From NCBI RefSeq assembly GCF_019925205.1, contig NC_083560.1, forward strand, positions 24,509,145 through 24,573,144: a stretch of DNA of 64,000 bases, given 5' to 3'. The position numbers were made by a program, and so were the translations under genes. The notes under the pieces were generated by a model. That model was given only the letters and a program-made list of their open reading frames with translations. It did not search any database and was not told the DNA's origin. Positions 31,147 through 43,156 of the stretch are shown here, piece after piece; positions within the stretch are counted from its first letter, which is position 1, and each line of letters opens with the position of its first letter. The stretch is from Metopolophium dirhodum. Taxonomy: Eukaryota > Arthropoda > Insecta > Hemiptera > Aphididae.

Positions 31147-34045
31147 ATGACGTTCGCGTAGTATATAACTACACACAATGCAAACGATATACTACACAAC
31201 CCAAAAAAACATTTTGTGTATATGATCTAATATACACAATCTATCAATATAAATACATACATACATATATATATCTAACTAATAAATACATACATATCAA
31301 CATAATATTACAGTTGTCAGGTGAGTTAACTGGTTGAGGTAATCAAATAGTCACTTTCTTATTTTGGTAATTCATAATTTAATCTAGCATAAAAATACTG
31401 CTACAGTTACTATATAATATATATTAAAAAATAAATAGATCCTCATTAAGTCATATAGTATACATGTAGGTTAATTATTAATTTGATTTTATGCTCATGA
31501 TTAAACATACCTATATTATAGTCGACTCGACTCGAGCTAGGATATTTTATTATATAATTAATATTTATACATTTATTATTTATTATAATATATACATGTA
31601 CCTATGTACAGACCGAGTTGGCAAAAGGACAAAAGGCAGTCAAATATAATAATATTATAATAACGCAGTTTATTAAATCAAAAAAAAACATGTAAATATA
31701 TCAATAAAAAAATCGAACTCTTCAACGCATGTATTTATGCCTGTATATAGTAAAACTCGACTTTTCTAAAAAATTATCGATAAACACGCGTGACGGCGGC
31801 ACTCGGTTTGCACGTTATCTCAGCCAAATGATAGAGTTTAAGTTTAAAAGTTACATGTAAATAATGCTAGTGATTATTTATGTTTTGGATTGTGCATATT
31901 GGTGTGCCCCGATAAAAATATGTATTAAATGATCAAATATGCCACCAAGTAAAATAGGTTGGGAACCACCAAAAAATTTAACATTATACAATATGTGACA
32001 AAACAGACGAGATACGTACATTATAGAAATTGTGGCAATTTATTTTATATGTACGGTGCATACTGTAGGTACCTATCTGGTATATACATATCGATACGAT
32101 AACATAAATTAAATACATATCTAGATACCTGAACTATTTATACTAAATTTGGATAACTTTTTTTGAAGTACCAATATCGAAAAAATAAAAACGACATTTC
32201 ACAGTTAAAGTTCTCTATTATATGTGGTGAAAATGTCGTTTCTTAGTTATGACTCTAGACTTCTCAGTTCTTTCCCGCGCGAAACAGTTTTTACGTAGAG
32301 ATTTCAGTTTTATTTGGCTGTAATGTGCTGCTGCCTACGGTCGTTACGGCAGCCAATAAGATTTACCCCACCACATCGTGTCCAGTGCCGCGCGCTATGA
32401 TTATCGGCATTCAGTGCGCCCATCATAATTTCCAGAAATAGTTTTGTTATGATGTTATTATGAAATAATTTAATAATAAATGACACACTGATATTATGTA
32501 AACTCGTAATATACAAAAATAAACACATTATAATTATTGTAATAGACCCTAGATACTATACTTACTATGCATTACCCCATCAGCAATTTACTTTTAGTTG
32601 AACATTTGTTTAGTGAAGAGTATTCACTGTTCATTCATAAAATTAATATTTAATATTAATTTATTATTTATACGATGTCACCTAAAAAAACACGCCCAAA
32701 AAGCGTTCCACTGGAAAGAAGGTAACTAGTAAACGTATGAAAAATATAGTTTATAAAAAAAAGTAAGTAAAACATTTATAAAATAAAAACTTATAAAAAA
32801 TCGAATATTTCATATGTCTACGTATAAATAACTAAAATAATCGAAATATTTAGAAAATTCAATAATCTAAAATCGTAATCGTATACGATTACGGAAAAAT
32901 TCAAATTTTATACTCTCATAAGATTGTTTTCCATAATAACGCTCGAATTTTTTACTGTACTTATCTGAAGAAAAGCTTATGGAACACATTGTATTGAAGT
33001 TTTTGAACTTTAGGTATAAATACTAAAAAATAAAGGGGTAGTCAAGTGGGTAACGCTCTGCTGTATAGTAGGTCACTATAATGAATGTATTAAATTTGAA
33101 TATAATGTTTGGTAAAGAGCGGGTTTTTATGTTCTTAAAAGCTTAAAATATTATGAATTGATGAAAATATCTTCTATAAAAAAAACTAAAATATTCTTGA
33201 AACTTGTAAGTAAACAAATAATGTTAAACAAATTATGTTTTTTTTTCTAAAATAGTTGAATAAAAACAATAAATAATTGCTATGCACCATTCTTTTGGTA
33301 ACAGATAAATTATTTATACTTTTATACTTTGCGCCACGGAAGTAATGCGAAAGCATTTCCCGTGGCGTTGTCGGTTCAAAAATGAAAAAAAATTATATAT
33401 CTATAATATATACAAGTATAAATATATGTATAATATAATATATTTATTTATTCTATTTATCTGCGACAATCACGGATTGAGAGTAATAGAATGACCACTA
33501 TTACCAATTTGATTACAAAAACGTAGGTAATTGAATGAATTTTATTTTTTTTTAATGCTTAAATCAAATATTTTTTTCATAAATAAAAGAAAAAAATTAT
33601 AATTCGGAAATTAACAATTTATATGATTTTTTATGAATAATTTTAGAATGTATTCTAAAACATACAAAGTAATTTTTTTCCCCCAAACTCTGTGACGGAT
33701 AAATCGTCCACATTTTTTCAACCACTTAAAATTACATAAAGCCAATAAAAATATGTTAAAACCTAAAAATCCGCTCTCTAATGATAGGTATCCATTGTAT
33801 ACGAAAATTGTACAGTAAATGTCAATTTAATTACAACTGATGTATGTTTCAAGTTTTTACGATTAATATTTTTAACTATAACAAAAATACATTTTTTTAA
33901 TTGGCCAACGTATAAATGATCGGGGAATGTACATAGGATAGTACCATAGAATTGTATTTATAAAAATAAAATGTATGTTTGACGATAAAACCAAGTTATA
34001 TACTTTGATCAGTTTACTTATTATCGACTTAAATACAAAAGGATA
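31147..34045. other. Intergenic
   Basis: AT-rich with microsatellite-like TA/CATA runs (31250-31290, 33410-33450) and a fragment at 33045-33115 of the 22300 repeat. A 15-codon frame at 32674 (MSPKKTRPK...) ends at a GTAACT that could be a donor, but nothing ties it to a gene. Confidence 0.4.
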
Positions 34046-34959
34046 ATGTTAGCAGCACGAACGACTACTTCAAGAAGACGTGGTATGGTACGTAGACAGT
34101 TATTTCCAGCAAATAAAACAACAATAGTGCGGTCAGATCCTTCTTACGGAGATAATGCTGAAAAACCTGATATGGCAGAGGATGATTTTGAAGCTGAAAA
34201 GGAAAAAATACTTTCTTCCTTAATTTTAAACGAAGAAGAGAGGGCAACTTTAGAACGCAAAACTGTGGATCAAAGTCTTTCGAACAAATGGATAGAACGA
34301 CGAAGGAAAATGCTCACAACTTCTAATTTTGGAAAAATTATTAAAATGAGACAAACCACCGGCTGTCAGAGTTTTGTTCAAAATCATTTGTTTGGTGGAG
34401 TGACTACAACTGCTATGGAGTATGGCAAATCAAATGAAGAAATCGCACTGAGAGCACTAGAAAAAATTTTTAAATATAAATATTATAAAATGTGGTATTT
34501 TCGTAGACAGTGAAAATCCATACTTGGGAACTACTCCAGATGGTCTAATTGGTAGTGATGGTATAGTTGAAGTCAAATGTCCTTCATCGGCAGAGCATTT
34601 AACGCCAAAAGAAGGTATAAAACAAAAAAAAAATAACATTTTGGACATTAAACAAATCTGGAGAAATTGGTGGAATTAATAAAAAACATAATTGGTATTA
34701 CCAAGTGCAAGGCCAACTGAATGTGTGTCAAAAAATATTTTGTCAATTTGCAGTTTGGACTCCCAAAGGCATTAAAATTGAAAAAATTGAACGCGATGAA
34801 GATTTGTGGAAAAGTTGTATGGTAGAAAAATTAAAATATTGTTATCTCAACTGTATATTGCCAGAATTAGGGGACATTCGATTTTTAAGGTCAATGCCGA
34901 TAAGAAATCCACAAAAAATATTGGATGCACAAGAAAAAAAAACTGAACAGAACAGGTAA
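34046..34959 (+). pseudogene. YqaJ-type viral recombinase/exonuclease pseudogene
   Basis: The reading frame is split in three. 34046-34485 encodes a basic N terminus and a KWIERRRKMLTTSNFGKII block, then MEYGKSNEEIALRALE. The frame then shifts near 34485 and continues with IFVDSENPYLGTTPDGLI and IVEVKCPSS, the D...ExK nuclease core of the lambda-exonuclease/YqaJ family. A second shift lies in an A10 run near 34632, after which WYYQVQGQLNV and FAVWTPKGI complete the fold to 34959. The order and spacing fit the family; the breaks preclude a full product unless short introns remove them. Such genes in insects often come from mobile elements or viruses. Confidence 0.75.
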
Positions 34960-35914
34960 AATTAATTTTTATATTTTGAACATAACAAACGGATAAAATA
35001 ATAAAGAAATATTTTTTTTTTTTGTTCAGGCAACTTAAAGATAAAATAATAACCTAAAAAGTTATAATCAAGATGTACCTACCTACCAACCAAGTACTAA
35101 TCAGCAAATGTGAATTGATATAAATATTAAATATACCTATTATATAATATATATAATATATATAATTACTATAGTATTGTATAATATTTGAAATATAATA
35201 ATATAATATGATCATAAAACAATCCTAATTCTAATTAAAACTTGTAAATGTGTAATATAAACCATCGCCATATATTAATACATTGATGCAAAATTGCGAA
35301 ACGTCAACACGACTAGAAGACGTAAGATAATGATTAGGAATTTATGATCACCTCTACAGTCTACCCGCGCGGTCTGGTCCGTGATTATACAATGCGTGGA
35401 CTCCGTCGCGGCGCGTCGCGTCGTGTAGACAGTGGGCGTGGATACGGCCTGCCGAGACAGCGGCGATACGGAACACAACGCCATCTCTGGAGCGTTGTAT
35501 ACATTTTACTTTTACTATTACGTCCCCTTAATTCAATAAATGTGTTTCCGACCTGAAAACCCGAGTAAAACATTATTTTAGTCATTCTTACGTTCTTACC
35601 TTTTATAGGAACAGCGCCTGGATATACGTACTATGTGTCAATGAAGTTTTATTAAACTGAATAGTGCCAAGGTATATGTAATCTTTGAGTCATTTCAACT
35701 AGATAGGAACGACCTAAGAATTGACAAGCGCATACCATCGTACCTCAACGAGTTAACAGTGCCATTCTAATTAAATTTAGAGAGTGTCATTAACTAGAGA
35801 ATACGAGGGCAAGGCGTATAGTTGGTTTACCGCGTATTGTCTAATACGGGTGATACCACAGTGAGGTACACATTACTTAACTATTAAATAAAATGTACTT
35901 TCATTATCCTTATT
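34960..35914. other. Intergenic with a short CpG-rich patch
   Basis: TA-rich up to 35280. A GC-rich patch at 35345-35500 with many CG dinucleotides recalls the GC-rich inner ends of repeat R but does not align clearly. No gene. Confidence 0.4.
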
Positions 35915-36720
35915 ATGACTAGGCTGGTTTTTTCTTGGATTTATTGATTATCTTTAATGGATTATGTTTAGTATTTTTCCTTTCATTACACTTTATCTTT
36001 ATGGCCTGATGCTGAATGACTTTCGATAACATTGCTTCAACATTTCGTAAAAGTATGGACTCTATTTAGTACTTATTGCGCGGAACTACAATTTATATTT
36101 TATAATACCTTCAATATTTTGCAAGAGATCTTTATTTACTTATAAGTAGTACCAGATCAACCACACATTTTTGAATCCGTAAAAATGTTTTGGAAAATAA
36201 TGAAAATGCCGAATGTCTAAGAAGTGATAGGAATTTTTACGTACTTAAGGAGAGAGATAAGAAAAGGAGTTTTACGTTGTAAAAGAAAAGGGTGAGGCAA
36301 GGGTTTTTGTACTTTAAGCAATATAACAATATTGCTATACAATACAATATTAAAAATTCTTGACAACAATGTAGACACAATGAATAAACATAATAAGTAA
36401 GTACTTTATTTTACCATAATTCTAATATTTTTAATTATAGTTAATTTTTAATTCATTCATTTGCGGTAGACCACATACTATATTTGTAAATTCACCGTTA
36501 GACCACACACTACATGACAGCCTATAAGTAGATGAATTACCTATGCCATATATAAAATTGATTATTTATACATATTTTTATATGATTTAAAGAGGGGTAT
36601 TCGAGGGGTATTTTGACGGCTCAATAACGGTTAACAACTAACAAATAATGGAAACCCTCTTTTTTTTTAAAAGTAAACAGAGTTTTCATTCTATTATTTT
36701 GACAAGTCAAACACTGGTCG
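35915..36720 (+). repeat. Repeat family R, copy C (uninterrupted)
   Basis: Direct to copy B in its inner half and inverted to copy A over its full length. It contains, without interruption, the sequence that in copy A is split by the MULE (junction equivalent near 36350) and by the solo LTR, so it serves as an outgroup for dating those insertions. Confidence 0.75.
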
Positions 36721-37184
36721 TCTGGTTACAAGCAACATAAACATAATTCTCACAGAAATCGTTTACAGTATAATCCACAAAACAAATCCAATTTTAGTCA
36801 ATTAACGAATACAATATAAATTGTTTATATTCGAAAAGGTAACTGTCGGCCATGTTAATAATTGATAATCATAGTATAATATGTTATGTATAATACTCAT
36901 TATCTTATTAAACCTTGATTACGGGCCGCAGTAAGTGATGATAAGATGACGTATCACCTGTGCATTATAACTTATTAAATTTTACATAATATTATGTTAT
37001 TGTCTAAACGCGAGAAGGCCACGATAAAGTAACACAATATACAAACAACGAATAATATACCTGTAATCATAGACCTAGTTCATAAATTAAAAATATAACA
37101 ATAGCAGTTAGTTATATTGTATATTATGTAAAAAAGTGTATGGTTAAAAATGTATAATTAAAAATTTGTAATTAAGAAACTTTG
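36721..37184. other. Intergenic
   Basis: AT-rich, nothing recognised. It ends at the TTTG target duplication (37185-37188) of the gypsy element. Confidence 0.4.
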
Positions 37185-37188
37185 TTTG

Positions 37189-37920
37189 TGTAATGTTCTC
37201 GACAGCTTGGTACCTACTATCGTAGTTCTAATAGCAGATAAGTGGCTGCCGAGATATTATAGTTGCGGGTCGCAGACAATTTGTTTGATGTTGTAGTCGT
37301 GGTTGATAATAGATAAAAGACAATTTTGTTGTTTTATTGTGAATTTTATTATATTGTTGATAATTTTTCTAAGTCCAAAATATGCTCGTACAGAGTGGCG
37401 TGAAGGTGCTTGCACTAATGGGTGGTAGTACACGTCTGAAAACAGGCCGATTCGGGCTCCCTTATATATGAAGTTCCCCGTACCCCTTGCCTATAGCTAC
37501 TGTATCTCGACTCACGGATGTGATTTATGTGTGTGACCATCGTTCCGGCCCACGCATTTTATGACTTCCAGTATAATTCTGTGTATTCGATTTGATATAA
37601 TCATTTTTAATTTAATTTTAATATTTTTTATAATGACTATCGTTGCGTACAGTGTTGTAATCAAAATAATCATTCTACTGTTTCATATTTTTATATATTG
37701 AACATTGTGGTATACAGAGCAATTATATGGTTCAATGAGTTCCTAATATCCGTTTCTCAAACAAGACATTAAAATGTAATATTATTTAATAAACAGAAGG
37801 AACCCTTATTTCCGTTTCTATTATCCGATATATGCCGAATTACAGTATAGCTAATCTATAGTATAGTATAATTACTATTATATTACAATGGTGTTGTTAA
37901 GTAGTAACTGGCTTACTACA
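37189..37920 (-). repeat. 3' LTR of the gypsy element
   Basis: 732 bp, TG...CA. It has an extra TTAT near 37522 relative to the 5' LTR and one substitution near 37846. Confidence 0.95.
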
Positions 37921-37931
37921 TCTCCCCCTTT
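37921..37931 (-). other. Polypurine tract
   Basis: Reads AAAGGGGGAGA on the minus strand directly against the 3' LTR, the expected plus-strand primer. Confidence 0.85.
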
Positions 37932-39165
37932 AAAAGTTGATTTTTATCGTCTAAAATGAGAAAAATTAACTCAAACTTCCTCCATTAGTTCAAGCACTTT
38001 CCTATGATTACAAATTTTACATATATCAATTATTACATTACATTCAATTATTACATGTTTACATTTTATGTTTTACATTAAATACATCATTATAATTATA
38101 TGGTACATTTCACCATATTAATTATTATTGACAGAATACAGATTATGATTCACAATATTACAGTATATATTTTGCTTATTATCTAGGTTAGTATCTTATG
38201 TGATTAACAATATATTCTTTTTTGTTTTGTGTTTTTGTTTACATCAATAATCTTATCTTAGTGTTAATATAATATGTGTAATAATATTTTAATATAACAT
38301 GAATTCTTAAAATCTATTACAATATATTTTTTTTTCGTGCAATATATATATATATATATATGATAAAATAGTGGTGTTTACTATATTTTATTTCCATTAC
38401 CAGGTTAATTATGTTTTAAATAAGTTAGATTAATATATTTCTTATTCCATCACCATGTTAATTACGCCAATATATGCTAATATGTTCCTAACTTTTTTTT
38501 TTTTTTTTTTCTCTACGTTTACGTTTGCTTCTATATATATATTTTCCATTAATCACTATATCATTATATTTTATGCCTAGTTAATATTACTATCCCTATA
38601 CTGTAATTAGATTGTATCTTTTTACTACAGGTCCAGACCAACAATAAACTATTGTATTCAAGTTTTATTACATGATCAAGACTAGTATTAAATCGATTCT
38701 ATTCTATTCTATTTTCGTAATGATCTCATCTTGCTAATTGAACCCGTGTCGCCAGAGTGTGCTGCAATTCAAAGCATCCTCCCGCGACACTGGCTAAACT
38801 AATAAGATTTTGTAATTTCTTATTGTGAGTTATTATGGCCATTTTGGTCCCTTGGTGATCCCGTTAAAAAAATCTGCTATTCACACGATTTTCCCAACCA
38901 ATCACCAAACGATCAAATTCCAACATTTTTCTTAAGTGGTCAAACCGTTCGGTGCATAATAGTGCACCATTTGTCAGTCTCCAATAAAATAGACAAAATA
39001 TGCCCCTATTATTTACCGCCCGATTCCTAATGTTATTTCTTTCTCTTTTGTTTTTCTGAAATTAATGCAATTAAAATTACTATTTGTGGTATTCTGTTAG
39101 TTAATTATTAATATCTAGCGTTACTTTTTTTTTTTTTTCTATATATATTTACTTTAGTGTGTTAA
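37932..39165 (-). other. Gypsy 3' region without integrase or env
   Basis: Downstream of the pol stop there is no frame with HHCC or DDE motifs and no fusion-protein-like env. A better-looking minus-strand stretch (about 38990-38830) is open for about 50 codons with no family match. It includes a TA microsatellite at 38345-38361. An internal deletion is the likeliest explanation. Confidence 0.55.
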
Positions 39166-41670
39166 TTAAGCTACTTTGTTATTTGCTATAATAAAATTTA
39201 TAAATTCGCAAAAAATTATATTTTTACAACGTGGTGCTAGGTGCGTGGCTAATTGTTTCTTTTTCGTTTTTGTTATTAAAAATATTATGCACCTATCTCC
39301 GCTTTTGAATTTTACGACGTCGCCTAAATCTTTATGAGATTTTAATTGCTTGTCTCTACCAAATCTCATTTTTAATTCGTAATTAATACCTGATCGAAAA
39401 TTATAATATTTTTCGATTTCAGATACTATGTGGTACTCCGACGGACTATTTATTAGTTCGCCGTGTACTTTTTTAACGTCTTTATTAGATATTACTGTTG
39501 TTTCGAATTTTTGCATAAAATTATCATAACTTTCGTCCGTAATTTCTGTAATATTATACATACGCGATAACGCGTCGACATTGGTGTTCAACTTGCCCAT
39601 TTTGTATACTATCTCATATTCGTACTCCTCCAATTGTAGTCTCCACCTTGCCAATCGGGATAATGGGTCTTTTAAATTAAATAGCCATGACAAAGGCCTA
39701 TGGTCCGTAAGAATTGTAAATTTTCTACCATATAAATACGGTCGAAATGTTTTTACGCCGAATATAATCGCCAAACATTCTAGTTCCGTTGCCGAATAAT
39801 TACATTCCGCCCTGTTTAAAGTTCTAGAACTGTAAGCTATTGGTAAATCCGATCCTATATTACCTTGAGATAATATTGCACCTAGCGCCCTACCGCTAGC
39901 GTCTGTCGTTAGTATAAATTGTTTTGTAAAATCCGGATATTGTAGAATTGGTTCTGAACATAATATTTCTTTTAATTTGTCGAAAGCTTTTTGACAGTCT
40001 TCGTCCCAATTGAACTTTACGTCTTTTCTTAATAATTTCACTATTGGATTAGCAATAGCACTATAGTTTTCTATGAATTTTCTATAATACCCACTAAGTC
40101 CTAAAAAACTTTTTATTTGTTTAACGTTTTTAGGAACCGGAAAATCTTTTACAGATTTAACTTTCGCTTGGTCCGGTTTGATTCCTTCGTCACTAATTAC
40201 ATGACCTAAAAATAAACATTCCCGTTGTAAAAAACTACATTTGTCCGGTTCTATTTTTAGATTGTGTATACGTAATCTCTCGAATACGTTTATTAATTTT
40301 TCATTGTGGTCTTGTAAATTTTTAGCATACACTATTATGTCATCCAGGTATACTAAACACTTCATTCCTATCAACCCTGATAACACGTTTGTCATCATTT
40401 TTTGAAATGTCGCCGGAGCTGAACTTAGACCCATAACTAATCGTTTAAATTGATAATGCCCTTGTCCCGTTGAAAATGCCGTAAGTTCTTTTGATTCTTT
40501 AGCCAAAGGTACCTGAAAATACCCCGATTTCAAATCTATCAAACTGAACAGTTGACATTGTCCTAATTGGTCTAATATTTCCGTTATATTTGGTAATGGG
40601 TGAAATTCATTTAAAGTTACTTCATTAAGTGCCCTAAAATCGATAACTATTCTGAATTTTTGTTTCCCCGAGGCGTCCTCCTTCTTTTTGACTAATATTA
40701 ATGGTGCGTTAAACGGACTCATTGATCTTTCTATGATTTCATCTTTCATCATTTGACCTATTTGTTTTTCTATCTCCGGTTGTTGTGAAAACGGTAAACG
40801 ATATGGTTTTTTATAAATCGGTTTCAAATCCTTAGGAACTTTTATTACGTGTTCTGCTGCCGTAGTACACGTAAGATTATCCCCTTCTAAATAGAAAATG
40901 TCCGCGTAATGTTCACATATTTTTACTATCGAATTATATTCGTGAACTTGAAGATGATCAGTACGTATCAACGCCCTGACCCGACGCGAGCGTTCAGTGT
41001 CAATTGTGTTTATACACCGTACGCTATCTGTCAAAACATCCGTGTCGTATGAAATATTACGCACTTGACCTACATTTATTTCCTGCGTCATTTCAGATAT
41101 ATTTAATATGCTTATTGTAGTTTTGTTGTTTTTGACTGTATTGTAAATATTCGCGCAATATACGCCCGGTATTAATTCTTGCTTATTAATTAAAATATTT
41201 TTATTATTCATTTCTGTATCCGGTATATCGATTTGTACTATTGTCTCTGAGCGCGGTTTTAATGTAAAACAGATGTCACTATCGCTTCCGGTTTTATTAT
41301 TATTTATTGTTAGCGTGTTATTAGCGACGTCTATTACTGCATGATTATCTATTAGAAATTTATTACCAATAATTCCGTCTGCCAGAATCGGAAAAATATT
41401 GTTTACAACATAAAATTGTGTTTCGAATGCTTCATTATTAATTATTAATTCTATTTCTGTTTTTCCTATTGTAGAAACTATTTTTTCATTGATGCCTTTC
41501 AAATAAATTTTTTCGTTTTCGTTAATTTCAGTGTTTCCTTTTAATGCATTAATTTTAATTATATTTAGATCCGCCCCAGTATCGACTAATAATTTAATTT
41601 GATTCTTATTAAAACTGGGTGATTCTAAAGTAATGTGGTTGTCTATTAATTTTGCTGTGATGTGGAAAAT
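39166..41670 (-). CDS. pol: Gypsy Pol: protease, reverse transcriptase, RNase H, macrodomain-like end
   Basis: Frame -1 to gag and overlapping its end, so Gag-Pol is expected by -1 frameshifting. The protease active site LLVDTGADLN lies at about 41590-41561, upstream of any ATG, which confirms expression as a fusion. The reverse transcriptase follows (VIDFRALN, LIDLKSGYFQ, catalytic LVYLDDIIVY), then RNase H (TTDASGRALGAIL, ATELECLAI, LTDHRPL) ending LNTNVDALSRM. The last about 110 residues (from ISNKDVKKVHGELI to LITKTKKKQLAT) resemble a TARG1/OARD1-type macrodomain. The frame then stops without integrase. It is probably defective for integration alone. Confidence 0.9.
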   Translation of the reverse strand: MFHITAKLIDNHITLESPSFNKNQIKLLVDTGADLNIIKINALKGNTEINENEKIYLKGINEKIVSTIGKTEIELIINNEAFETQFYVVNNIFPILADGIIGNKFLIDNHAVIDVANNTLTINNNKTGSDSDICFTLKPRSETIVQIDIPDTEMNNKNILINKQELIPGVYCANIYNTVKNNKTTISILNISEMTQEINVGQVRNISYDTDVLTDSVRCINTIDTERSRRVRALIRTDHLQVHEYNSIVKICEHYADIFYLEGDNLTCTTAAEHVIKVPKDLKPIYKKPYRLPFSQQPEIEKQIGQMMKDEIIERSMSPFNAPLILVKKKEDASGKQKFRIVIDFRALNEVTLNEFHPLPNITEILDQLGQCQLFSLIDLKSGYFQVPLAKESKELTAFSTGQGHYQFKRLVMGLSSAPATFQKMMTNVLSGLIGMKCLVYLDDIIVYAKNLQDHNEKLINVFERLRIHNLKIEPDKCSFLQRECLFLGHVISDEGIKPDQAKVKSVKDFPVPKNVKQIKSFLGLSGYYRKFIENYSAIANPIVKLLRKDVKFNWDEDCQKAFDKLKEILCSEPILQYPDFTKQFILTTDASGRALGAILSQGNIGSDLPIAYSSRTLNRAECNYSATELECLAIIFGVKTFRPYLYGRKFTILTDHRPLSWLFNLKDPLSRLARWRLQLEEYEYEIVYKMGKLNTNVDALSRMYNITEITDESYDNFMQKFETTVISNKDVKKVHGELINSPSEYHIVSEIEKYYNFRSGINYELKMRFGRDKQLKSHKDLGDVVKFKSGDRCIIFLITKTKKKQLATHLAPRCKNIIFCEFINFIIANNKVA

Positions 41671-42854
41671 CCTGTGTGTGGGTCTTGAACTATTTCTTGG
41701 ACCAATCTGACTCCCACTGGTGATGGTCCGTTGGCGTTTCCCGACGTGCTTCTTTCGTTTTTCTGTTTTGTATAACAGGTTGAAATTTCATGACCTATCT
41801 TATTGCAGTAACTGCAAAGTACGCCCTGAGTATTGTTATTGTCCCTACGAACATTATTGTTGTTGTTCGCATGGCGCGTGCCGTTTACACGATTATTGTT
41901 ATACGTATTTTGTTGCGCATTAGGTCGATTGCTCCAGCAATCTCGTGCTATGTGATTAGATCTACCACAAGTGTAGCATCCGGTGCTTCGGTTAATATTA
42001 TTTTGTTGTACATTATTGCCATTGAAATTCCGTCCATAGCCATTTCCGCCTCGTTGACCGCCGCGATTAACCATGTGTGAGCCATATCCGCTCTGATTAT
42101 TATTCCCATAGTTATTGCGGTTGTTGTGATTAACATATCGGTTGTTATACCCGTTGAAATTGTTATTTCTATTGCTTTGATTTGAATTACCGTTTCCTCC
42201 GCGATTAACTGCGTTATTTGTATTACCACCATTTTGTCGTTTTTCCTCGTTATTGACGTCCGCCTGTTTTCCATTACCGATTTGTCTCTGCAACTTATCC
42301 ATTTCTACTTTTGACTCATATTCGAGCATCTCATCGATCGCCGTTTTGATACATTGTTCCAATGTACTGGGATTTCGACTTTTCAATACTGTATATAGGT
42401 GATGAGGTAACCCTGTCATAAATATGATCATTGCCTGTTTCTTAGTTTGTTTTTTCACTATATCTGCCTCGGCCTGAGCTAGACCTATCGTACTTGCCGC
42501 GCAGAGTTTATAATATAACTCTTCGATTCTACTAGCGAATTTTGCCACACTTTCTCCCTCGGCCATACGTGCCGTGTTTAAAGCTATTGATAGGGCTCTC
42601 TCCGATACTTTTTGTTCGAATGCCCCTTCTAATATTGTTTTTATTGCTCCCCATGTTTCTAAATTTCGATATTTTGTTACTTCTAACGCATTTCCCGTTA
42701 ACTTAGAAGTAATTATTTTTAATAATATCGGTGTATCTGCTTCCGTTGTTTCTTTAATTGCGATTTCACAAATATTTATAAATTCGGCTACGTCCTTTTT
42801 GCCCGTGCAAATAGGTATCATAGCAATTGCTTTATCTAAATCCATTTTACTCAT
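41646..42854 (-). CDS. gag: Gypsy Gag with two zinc knuckles, 402 aa
   Basis: The start is taken at the ATG at 42854 (MSKMDLDKA); the open frame reaches further up only through non-ATG codons. The N-terminal half is a helical capsid-like region (LETWGAIKTILEGAF, LNTARMAEGESVAKFASRIEELYYKL). It is followed by an Asn/Gly-rich linker and two CCHC knuckles, CYTCGRSNHIARDC and CSYCNKIGHEISTC. These package the RNA genome. The Asn/Gly repeat region is unusually long. An upstream ORF (42980-43156) may be the true N terminus, separated by a frame change. Confidence 0.9.
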   Translation of the reverse strand: MSKMDLDKAIAMIPICTGKKDVAEFINICEIAIKETTEADTPILLKIITSKLTGNALEVTKYRNLETWGAIKTILEGAFEQKVSERALSIALNTARMAEGESVAKFASRIEELYYKLCAASTIGLAQAEADIVKKQTKKQAMIIFMTGLPHHLYTVLKSRNPSTLEQCIKTAIDEMLEYESKVEMDKLQRQIGNGKQADVNNEEKRQNGGNTNNAVNRGGNGNSNQSNRNNNFNGYNNRYVNHNNRNNYGNNNQSGYGSHMVNRGGQRGGNGYGRNFNGNNVQQNNINRSTGCYTCGRSNHIARDCWSNRPNAQQNTYNNNRVNGTRHANNNNNVRRDNNNTQGVLCSYCNKIGHEISTCYTKQKNERSTSGNANGPSPVGVRLVQEIVQDPHTGFSTSQQN

Positions 42855-42979
42855 TTTTTTCTTAACCACTGACTCTAACTGCACGTGAATTACGCTTGAG
42901 TCTGACCTAGTACCTAAACGACCTACGGTTTGTTTTCGTGGCGCGGTACCTATCTGTTCTGTTAAACTATGTGTTCTTA

Positions 42980-43156
42980 CTAACTTTTTCTTAACAGTAT
43001 TTTAACTATGTGTTTCCTAGTTTGTTCTAAAAATTCTTTCTTTACAGCGTCTTTTAAAACTGCCTCTTTTAATTCTTTCCTAGATTTATAATTTTCGACT
43101 TTTATTGAACTGTCCGCAGAACTAGTATCAATATCTGAACTATCGGATTCTGACAT
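42980..43156 (-). pseudogene. Possible detached N terminus of Gag, 58 codons
   Basis: ATG at 43156; Ser/Asp-rich start (MSESDSSDIDTSSADSS) then Lys/Glu-rich helix ending at TAG 42980. The gag frame is open without ATG from about 42990 down to 42854, so a single-base indel near 42985-42995 would join the two. It may instead be a separate small leader ORF. Confidence 0.45.
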
